DNA from: Spirochaetaceae bacterium
GTDB lineage: Bacteria > Spirochaetota > Spirochaetia > DSM-27196 > PWMO01
DNA: 9,938 nt
Reading direction: 5' to 3'
Assembly: GCA_003558175.1 (NCBI GenBank)
Contig: PWMO01000548.1
Location: 1 to 9,938, forward strand
Below, piece by piece: positions 1-4,766 of the stretch. The notes under the pieces are model-generated. The model did not search any database and was not told the DNA's origin. It worked only from the letters and a program-made list of their open reading frames with translations. Numbering within the stretch: the first letter of the stretch is position 1; each line of letters begins with the position of its first letter. A program made the position numbers and the translations under genes.

Positions 1-587
1 ATCGAAGACGAGATTGCTGTTATTCCCGGCGGCTCCACACCCGCCAGGCCCGCCATTGTGGAGGGGTTCATCAGGTCGGTAGGGTTGAACGCGTAGGCGC
101 TGCCCCAGGCCAGCGGCTGCCGTCCCACGCGAAGGTCCACCGGCCCGAAGGCGACCGCACCGTAGAGATAGTCGAACGTTATCTCCCGCGGCTCGACACC
201 GTCCGTCCCGAAACCGCCCGCTGCCGCCGCGCCTCTCCGGTCTATGAACTCGGTCTCCACCGTCACCGAGAGAAACGGTTCCGGCTCGAAGCGGCCTCGC
301 AAACGCAACAGCGTCTGCAGGCCTGCTTCCGTTTGTTCGCGCGTCACGTTGCGCGGCAAGACCGAGATGGCCGTTGTCTCCAGGTAGCCGGAGAGGTCCA
401 GTAAGCCCTCGCCGGCCTGCCAATCGGCCGCCCAACCGTTCTCCGCCCCCCAATCGTCATCCGGCGCTTCCCGGACGTCATTGTGGTCCTGGTCGTTCCA
501 ATCGTTCCAGTCATCCCAATCGTCTGCCGCCGCCGTGGCGACGAGCAGAAGCATTGCCAACACGGCTGATCCTATCGTTCGTACCAT
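1..587 (-). CDS. Outer-membrane beta-barrel-like protein, DUF1302-like (partial, C-terminus outside window)
   Basis: I read this minus-strand frame by hand: ATG at 587-585, 195 codons, still open at the window edge. A Sec signal peptide is clear (MVRTIGSAVLAMLLLVATAAA, residues 1-21), so the product is exported. The mature N-terminus is an acidic/aromatic stretch rich in D, N and W (about 22-56). From about residue 63 there are alternating strand-like segments (LLDLSGYLETTAIS, LQTLLRLRGRFEPEPFLSVTVETEF, ITFDYLYGAVAFGPVDLRVG), as in outer-membrane barrels. RVGRQPLAWGSAYAFNPTDL resembles the 'R-G-x-Q-x-x-x-WG ... NP-x-D' motif of DUF1302-type porin-like proteins, which often sit beside RND exporters and periplasmic LolA/LolB-like proteins. 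A ribosome site (AAGAGGGA) lies about 5 bases before the ATG. It starts 54 bases after the RND-LolA gene, so it is probably the last known gene of that operon and the outer-membrane partner. Signal peptide is seen; the DUF1302 assignment is by recalled motif only. Confidence 0.72.
   Translation of the reverse strand, partial: MVRTIGSAVLAMLLLVATAAADDWDDWNDWNDQDHNDVREAPDDDWGAENGWAADWQAGEGLLDLSGYLETTAISVLPRNVTREQTEAGLQTLLRLRGRFEPEPFLSVTVETEFIDRRGAAAAGGFGTDGVEPREITFDYLYGAVAFGPVDLRVGRQPLAWGSAYAFNPTDLMNPSTMAGLAGVEPPGITAISSS
486..524 (-). repeat. Short D/N-W coding repeat after the signal peptide
   Basis: Three to four degenerate 9-base units encode DDW-DDW-NDW-NDQ immediately after the predicted signal-peptide cleavage site (residues 22-33) of the outer-membrane protein. 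The same composition continues more loosely (DDDW at 43-46, GW at 51-52, DW at 55-56). The stretch is strongly acidic and tryptophan-rich and lies before the first predicted barrel strand, so it would be periplasmic or a plug-like N-terminal tail. Its function is unknown. Confidence 0.6.
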
Positions 588-641
588 ACCGTCCCTCTTG
601 CGCGAGTCATGCCGGTTTGCGCGCCTTGCCCGGGCGCCGGT

Positions 642-3600
642 CTATCGGTGAAACCGGTTGGGGTGAAAGAGGTCCGCGCTGAGCGGCACGTCCCACTCTA
701 CGTCGTGCATGCGGATCTCGGTGCGCGAATCTTCTTTCATGTTGTGCATCACCAGGTGGGTCGCTACGTTCCGCCCGTCGATCTCCTGTATCCGCGACGC
801 TTCCAGGCGCTTCACCTGCGTGCCGTTCTCAAAGTAGTCGATCTGCACCGGAACGTAGTTCTCTCTATTCACATGAAAGATAAGGCGGCTGTACTGGCTG
901 TCGTCGTCCCGCGGAACCGCCGCGATCACCCACCGTGACGAAGTTTCCTCCTTCATCTGGAACTGATGGTAGTCGTTTATGAACCCGCCGCCGCCCATAT
1001 CTTCGTACGAGAAGTCTCCCCCAACGCCGCCCACGGAGCTGCGCCGCCCGGCGCCGCCGATGTTGCGCACGCGCCCGGTCGACGGGAAGAACACCCGGAC
1101 CGCACCGTCCAGGTCCAGCACCCGCAGTCCCGCGATGCTGCGCGGACTGACAAACTCGATCAGCGAGTCGGTGACGCTCCGGCTGTAGGAGAGCAGGCGG
1201 ATCTCGCGGTCGTGCGAATCGGCGTCCAGGCTGCTGTAGATGCGCATCGTCATGCGGCTTCGCGCCGTCTCAGGGTCCCGCTGTGCGTCCACCTCACGCA
1301 TCACCTCTTCGGCGCTGCGGCTCTGCGCTGCTGCCGGTACAGCCGGAGCAAGCCACAGCAGCGCCGGGAACAGAGCGAGAGCCGCGATGCGCGCTGCATT
1401 TCCCGCCGCGCCGGAATTGCGCGCTCGCCGCTCGCCGCTGTGCCGTTGCCTGCCGGGCCGTTGACCGCTGCGCCACCGCTTACCCACGCTGAGACAGGCC
1501 GGGAGCAGAATCACCGTGGCCAGGAAACAGGTTCCCAGGCCAACGAACAGCAACCAGCCGATTGCCGCTATCGTCGCCATCTCGCCAACCACCGCCAGCG
1601 AGCCGAAGGCCAGCATCGTGGTCACCGTGGTAAGCAAGACCGCCTTCCCGCTGTAGCGAATGGCCGGCACGATCCGGCCGCCCTCGTGGTTGTAGCGGTG
1701 CAGAATGTGCATCGCGTCGTCGGTGCCGATTCCTATCAACAGCGGAAAGACCAGTCCCGCGGTCAGTCCCAGCTGCGTTCCGGTGAGCGGAAGCAGGCCG
1801 AACATCCACAGTATCCCCATGACCACCATCGTAAAGGCCAGAATCACATGCGATATGCGACGGAAGATAATCAGCAGCAGTACAAAGACCACCGCCGCCA
1901 CGTAGATTCCCGCTCGCGTTGCCTCCGAGAAGATCTCCGTTACCAGCTCTACGTAGACCGGCACGGAGCCGGTGATCCCGGGATCCACCGAAGTCATAGC
2001 GGTATGATAGGCCAGGATCGATTCGCTGCTGTCCTGCGTGTCCCGAGTCGGGAATACCGTGATCAGAAACCGGCTGCCGTCGGCGGAAACCAGCTGATGC
2101 CGCAGATCGTCGCTGAGGTCCGCCACCGTTGGCGCTCGCTCCACCGACATGTGCCGCTGCTGCGTCTCCATAATCCGGGCGAACGCCTCGTCAATCGACG
2201 CCATTCGCGCGGCTGCGCCTGCCGGGTCGGCGGTGATCGCGGCAATTGCGTTCTGGAAAACCTCGCGGCCCGGCTCGCCCACCTCGGCGCCGATAATCTC
2301 GCGCACCATCAGATCGCGGCGGCGCTGCACCAGGTTGCCTTCGCCCATGCCGGCTACCGCAAGATCGCCGAGTTCGATTACGTTCCACTCCAGCCGCTGG
2401 ATCTCGTCGGCCAGGCGCTCGATATCATCCTCGCTGCGCGTGGTGCCGCGGTAACCGGCCACATCTCCGGCTGCCAGAGGCCCCGCTGGCCCACCCGCGG
2501 CTATTCGCGCCAGCCGTTTCTCTACCTCGTCGGCCGGCGGCAGCAGGTCCGCCGCCGAAACGGCGCGACTGACGGTGCGCTGGCGCCGGAACGCCTCGGT
2601 CAGTTCGCGGGCTTCCTCAAGGGAGTTTCGCGTGGAGAACGAGATAAACGGCGAAACCTCCATCCGGTCGATGATCCGCTGCTGCGTTCGGGTGTAGCGG
2701 TGATTGCGCGGCGAGTTATTCATCGGGTCGAAGTCCACCGTATTGCCTGGTATCAACGCCACCGCCGCCACCGTCAGCGCCAGCGACAGGACGATGGCAA
2801 CGTACGGATGAGCTTCTATGCCGCGTCCGAGCCGTGTCATGAACGAGAAGTCGATCATCGGTCGCCAGCCGGCGCGCCTGAGTTCCTGCCTGCCGCCCAA
2901 CGCGAGAACCAGTGCCGGGAAGAGCGTCAGCATGGTTCCAAGGGTGATCAGAACGCCCATGCCGGAAACGATGCCAAACTCCGCAACCGCCGGAGAACTG
3001 GAGAGCGCGAGCGAGAAGAATGCACACGCCGTGGTGAAGCCACCAAGCATGATCGGCGTGCCTCCGGCAATCATCGTCTTCCGCATCGCGTCTACCGGCG
3101 CAACTCCCTTGAGCCGGAAGTCATCGTAATTGCTCACCAGGTGAATGCCGAAGTCGATCCCCAGCCCCATCAGGATTACCGCGAAGATCGAGGTGATCAT
3201 CGAGATATGCCCAACGGTAAGCGCAATACCACCCACGGTGATGATGATGCCGACCACCAGCGCCAGCAGAGCCAGAGCCATCTTGCGCAGCCTGGTGAAT
3301 GAGAAGAAGAACAGGACGACGATCAGTCCGAGTGCCACCAGCGTCGGGTAGAGCGTGTCGGCACTGGCACCCTCGTGACGTGCCACAACCCAGGCCAGTT
3401 CGCCCCCCATGCCGATACTGACCCCGGCGATCTCGCGGTCGACCTGCTCGGCAACCTTCTCCACGCCGGCCACCGCCGCGTGAAGCGAGTCCAGGTCCAG
3501 CACGTCGAAGGCGGGAAGCAGGCTGACCATGAGCATCTCCTGGTCCGGCGACCAGCTGTAACGCTCGCCCACCAGAACGCTCTCCATAATCTCGCGCGCC

Positions 3601-4217
3601 GCCTGATGCGAAGCGTTGCCGGCCGCGATCGCGTTGCCGGTCAGGGAGTCCTCAATTGTCGCGGTGAGCCGTTCAATGCCCGACAGCGCCGCCAGCCCGT
3701 CCCACTGATCCTGGTTGGTAGCGAAGCGGTCGTCATCGCTGAGCACCACCTCCTCCAGCGTGTCGTTGAGGGTGGTCACAAAGCCCAGCAGGCTGCGCTG
3801 TTCGAGCAGGCGCAGCATGGTTTCGGCGTCCTCGGGATCCTCTGCCAGCATCAGCCCCCACTGCAGCGCATACTCCGCGTCGATCTCCAGGTTGATTGTC
3901 TTGAAGTAGGCGTTCAAGTCGCGATCGGCACGCACCCGGTCGACCACCGCATGAGCCGCCCGAATTGTCTCCTGCCGGTCTTCGCCTTCTACAATCATCA
4001 TCAGGTTGGTTGTGTTGCCGAACGCGTCGTTTACCTCGAAGAACTGCCGCGCTACGGCGTTGTCCTCGCCAAGCAGCTGTTCGGGCTCCACAACCAGATC
4101 CAGGTTCTGACTGAGAACCATGCCCATCGCCGTGAAAACGGCGAACAGCACAAATACCGTCGGTCTGTGGCGAATCGCCACGTCGGCCAGCCGGCCGGTT
4201 ATCTTCCTGCCGATCAT
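642..4217 (-). CDS. RND/MMPL-family exporter fused to a C-terminal LolA-like lipoprotein-sorting domain
   Basis: This 1191-residue inner-membrane protein has a complete two-fold RND layout. TM1 is at about 19-36, a periplasmic loop at 37-288 and a membrane bundle at 289-440 with GLGIDFGIHL (351-360, D355). The second half begins with a TM at about 471-490, a loop at 491-765 and a bundle at 768-907 with GIGTDDAMH (829-837). These Gly/Asp signatures are typical of the MMPL/HAE3 branch, which moves lipids and other hydrophobic substrates using proton motive force. An Arg-rich linker (911-943) and a signal-like segment (944-964) lead into a LolA-like domain (about 966-1191) resembling outer-membrane lipoprotein-sorting proteins of the TP0789 type. 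Start: ATG at 4217, with a strong AAGGAGGAG 5 bases upstream and an ATGA overlap with the upstream small gene, so translation is probably coupled. Substrate unknown; lipid or lipoprotein is an inference. Confidence 0.9.
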   Translation of the reverse strand: MIGRKITGRLADVAIRHRPTVFVLFAVFTAMGMVLSQNLDLVVEPEQLLGEDNAVARQFFEVNDAFGNTTNLMMIVEGEDRQETIRAAHAVVDRVRADRDLNAYFKTINLEIDAEYALQWGLMLAEDPEDAETMLRLLEQRSLLGFVTTLNDTLEEVVLSDDDRFATNQDQWDGLAALSGIERLTATIEDSLTGNAIAAGNASHQAAREIMESVLVGERYSWSPDQEMLMVSLLPAFDVLDLDSLHAAVAGVEKVAEQVDREIAGVSIGMGGELAWVVARHEGASADTLYPTLVALGLIVVLFFFSFTRLRKMALALLALVVGIIITVGGIALTVGHISMITSIFAVILMGLGIDFGIHLVSNYDDFRLKGVAPVDAMRKTMIAGGTPIMLGGFTTACAFFSLALSSSPAVAEFGIVSGMGVLITLGTMLTLFPALVLALGGRQELRRAGWRPMIDFSFMTRLGRGIEAHPYVAIVLSLALTVAAVALIPGNTVDFDPMNNSPRNHRYTRTQQRIIDRMEVSPFISFSTRNSLEEARELTEAFRRQRTVSRAVSAADLLPPADEVEKRLARIAAGGPAGPLAAGDVAGYRGTTRSEDDIERLADEIQRLEWNVIELGDLAVAGMGEGNLVQRRRDLMVREIIGAEVGEPGREVFQNAIAAITADPAGAAARMASIDEAFARIMETQQRHMSVERAPTVADLSDDLRHQLVSADGSRFLITVFPTRDTQDSSESILAYHTAMTSVDPGITGSVPVYVELVTEIFSEATRAGIYVAAVVFVLLLIIFRRISHVILAFTMVVMGILWMFGLLPLTGTQLGLTAGLVFPLLIGIGTDDAMHILHRYNHEGGRIVPAIRYSGKAVLLTTVTTMLAFGSLAVVGEMATIAAIGWLLFVGLGTCFLATVILLPACLSVGKRWRSGQRPGRQRHSGERRARNSGAAGNAARIAALALFPALLWLAPAVPAAAQSRSAEEVMREVDAQRDPETARSRMTMRIYSSLDADSHDREIRLLSYSRSVTDSLIEFVSPRSIAGLRVLDLDGAVRVFFPSTGRVRNIGGAGRRSSVGGVGGDFSYEDMGGGGFINDYHQFQMKEETSSRWVIAAVPRDDDSQYSRLIFHVNRENYVPVQIDYFENGTQVKRLEASRIQEIDGRNVATHLVMHNMKEDSRTEIRMHDVEWDVPLSADLFHPNRFHR
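1323..1487 (-). other. Linker and internal signal-peptide-like segment joining RND and LolA-like parts
   Basis: This covers residues 911-965 of the exporter. After the last RND transmembrane segment (ending near LLPACLS, 910), whose C-terminus should be cytoplasmic, comes a basic linker with nine Arg and one Lys (911-943), then IAALALFPALLWLAPAVPAAA (944-964), then Q965. This has the n-, h- and c-regions of a Sec signal peptide, including an A-x-A end. The positive-inside rule places the following LolA-like domain in the periplasm, either anchored or released by signal peptidase. The only possible internal start is GTG at 1487 (codon 911), with no Shine-Dalgarno sequence before it. Confidence 0.7.
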
Positions 4218-4444
4218 TGTGTCTCCTCCTTGCGTTCCACCTGCAGCGAGAGCAGCGGGATGCCGCCGTCGCGCAGGCGCAGGATGAATCCGTATACCGC
4301 GGGCATGTCGGGCAGCGTTCCGCTGATGCAGGTCGTGCCCTCCGGTTTCCGTTCCAGCGATAGATTTCCCAGGTACTCACCAACCCAGTCATCGAGGTGA
4401 TCTCGTGTTCTTGCCGTAACGGCCCAGCTATCGTGTTCACTCAT
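4214..4444 (-). CDS. Conserved small protein (76 aa), first gene of the exporter operon
   Basis: A soluble 76-residue protein with no signal peptide or membrane segment. Its C-terminal half (GTTCISGTLPDMPAVYGFIL, then RLRDGGIPLLSLQVER) resembles a short domain I recall from many small bacterial proteins, with consensus like 'G-T-x-L-x-G-x-L-x-DQAALHGLL-x-RLRDLGLPLLSV'. That domain occurs alone or at the end of regulators and beside membrane proteins; I know no assigned function. Start: ATG at 4444, with AGGGAGG about 9 bases upstream (4454-4460). The stop TGA overlaps the exporter ATG (ATGA), and the exporter's ribosome site lies inside this gene, so the two are almost certainly co-transcribed and translationally coupled. 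A regulatory or accessory role for the exporter is an inference. Confidence 0.78.
   Translation of the reverse strand: MSEHDSWAVTARTRDHLDDWVGEYLGNLSLERKPEGTTCISGTLPDMPAVYGFILRLRDGGIPLLSLQVERKEETQ
4223..4231 (-). promoter_or_regulatory. Strong ribosome binding site for the RND-LolA gene
   Basis: On the minus strand AAGGAGGAG ends 5 bases before the ATG at 4217. It lies within the last codons of the upstream small gene and supports this start rather than an internal Met. With the 4-base overlap it points to coupled re-initiation. Confidence 0.75.
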
Positions 4445-4461
4445 CGATCTCTGCCTCCCTG

Positions 4462-4534
4462 CCTGACCTGTATAGTAGCCCCCAACTCTGCGGCGCGCCC
4501 CTCCCGAAAGTCAGGTTTTTTCAACCCTGACCTG
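4462..4534. repeat. Repeated CCTGACCTG words in the divergent promoter region
   Basis: The 9-mer CCTGACCTG occurs at 4462-4470 and again at 4526-4534, starts 64 bases apart, and its core is found in inverted form (GTCAGG) at 4510-4515. All copies lie between the two divergent transcription units. Repeated half-sites in a divergent intergenic region are what an operator would look like, but the regulator is unknown and chance is not excluded. Confidence 0.4.
4510..4531. promoter_or_regulatory. Inverted repeat (GTCAGG-TT ... AA-C-CCTGAC), candidate operator
   Basis: The arms GTCAGGTT (4510-4517) and AACCCTGAC (4523-4531) pair with one bulged C. The spacer is T/C-rich. For the rightward promoter proposed at 4548-4576 the site lies just upstream of the -35 box, a usual place for an activator. 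For the leftward operon it lies 66-87 bases before the first ATG. It could instead form a hairpin at the 5' end of the leftward transcript, depending on an unknown start site. Confidence 0.4.
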
Positions 4535-4547
4535 CGAAAACAAACCT

Positions 4548-4576
4548 TTGCTGAACCGATAGATACCGTATACAAT
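4548..4576 (+). promoter_or_regulatory. Candidate sigma70-type promoter for the rightward unit
   Basis: TTGCTG (4548-4553) and TACAAT (4571-4576; 5 of 6 to TATAAT) are separated by exactly 17 bases. Transcription would start near 4583, leaving a short leader with GGGGAG at 4594-4599 before the ATG at 4605. The -10 box overlaps another ATG at 4575, which argues against translation starting there. The -35 box is weak (3 of 6), consistent with a need for an activator. Confidence 0.5.
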
Positions 4577-4604
4577 GGCGCGCGGGACCATCCGGGGAGT
4601 CCGA

Positions 4605-4766
4605 ATGGAAGGTAGACTGCTATTCACGATTCTGGGGACGGCATTCTTCGCGTTGCTGGTGTTCGCCGGTCTGCGTGCCCGTCGCTGGGTCCATGACGCC
4701 TCGGACTACCTGCTCGGTGGGCGCGAAGTAGGAACGCTGCTGCAAGGGGCGCCGTTGCGTGGATAG
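4605..4766 (+). pseudogene. Truncated N-terminus of a sodium:solute symporter (SSS family) or short leader ORF
   Basis: A 53-codon ORF from ATG 4605, with GGGGAG 5 bases upstream. Residues 5-23 form one transmembrane helix (LLFTILGTAFFALLVFAGL). Next comes RARRWVHDASDYLLGGREVG, which matches the first-loop motif of sodium:solute symporters such as PutP (D-D-Y-x-LGGR-x-LG). A symporter needs hundreds more residues, but here the reading frame runs into GAPLRG and a stop at 4764-4766. It overlaps the GTG start (4759) of the LuxR-family gene by 8 bases. No further symporter sequence is seen elsewhere in the window. I interpret it as the promoter-proximal stump of a symporter gene to which the regulator became joined; it may still be translated and couple translation to the regulator. 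A genuine short membrane protein is the alternative. Confidence 0.6.

Noticed and set aside
374..682. 102-codon plus-strand ORF rich in Pro and Arg
   Set aside because: Antisense to the signal-peptide region of the outer-membrane protein; low-complexity composition from reading W/D codons on the other strand.
642..1487. LolA-like part as a separate gene starting at GTG 1487
   Set aside because: No ribosome site before the GTG, a 33-residue basic stretch would precede the hydrophobic core, and the frame is continuous with the exporter. Not fully excluded.
966..3302. 778-codon plus-strand ORF opposite the RND-LolA gene
   Set aside because: It is a shadow of the real gene in high-GC DNA: very rich in Arg, His and Gln, with no recognisable domain, while the minus strand encodes a complete exporter with motifs.
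3375..4400. 341-codon plus-strand ORF opposite the exporter N-terminus and the small gene
   Set aside because: It overlaps two coupled minus-strand genes and has no recognisable domain.
4575..4604. Upstream ATG at 4575 as the start of the symporter-like ORF
   Set aside because: It overlaps the proposed -10 box and has no ribosome site, while ATG 4605 has GGGGAG at good distance.
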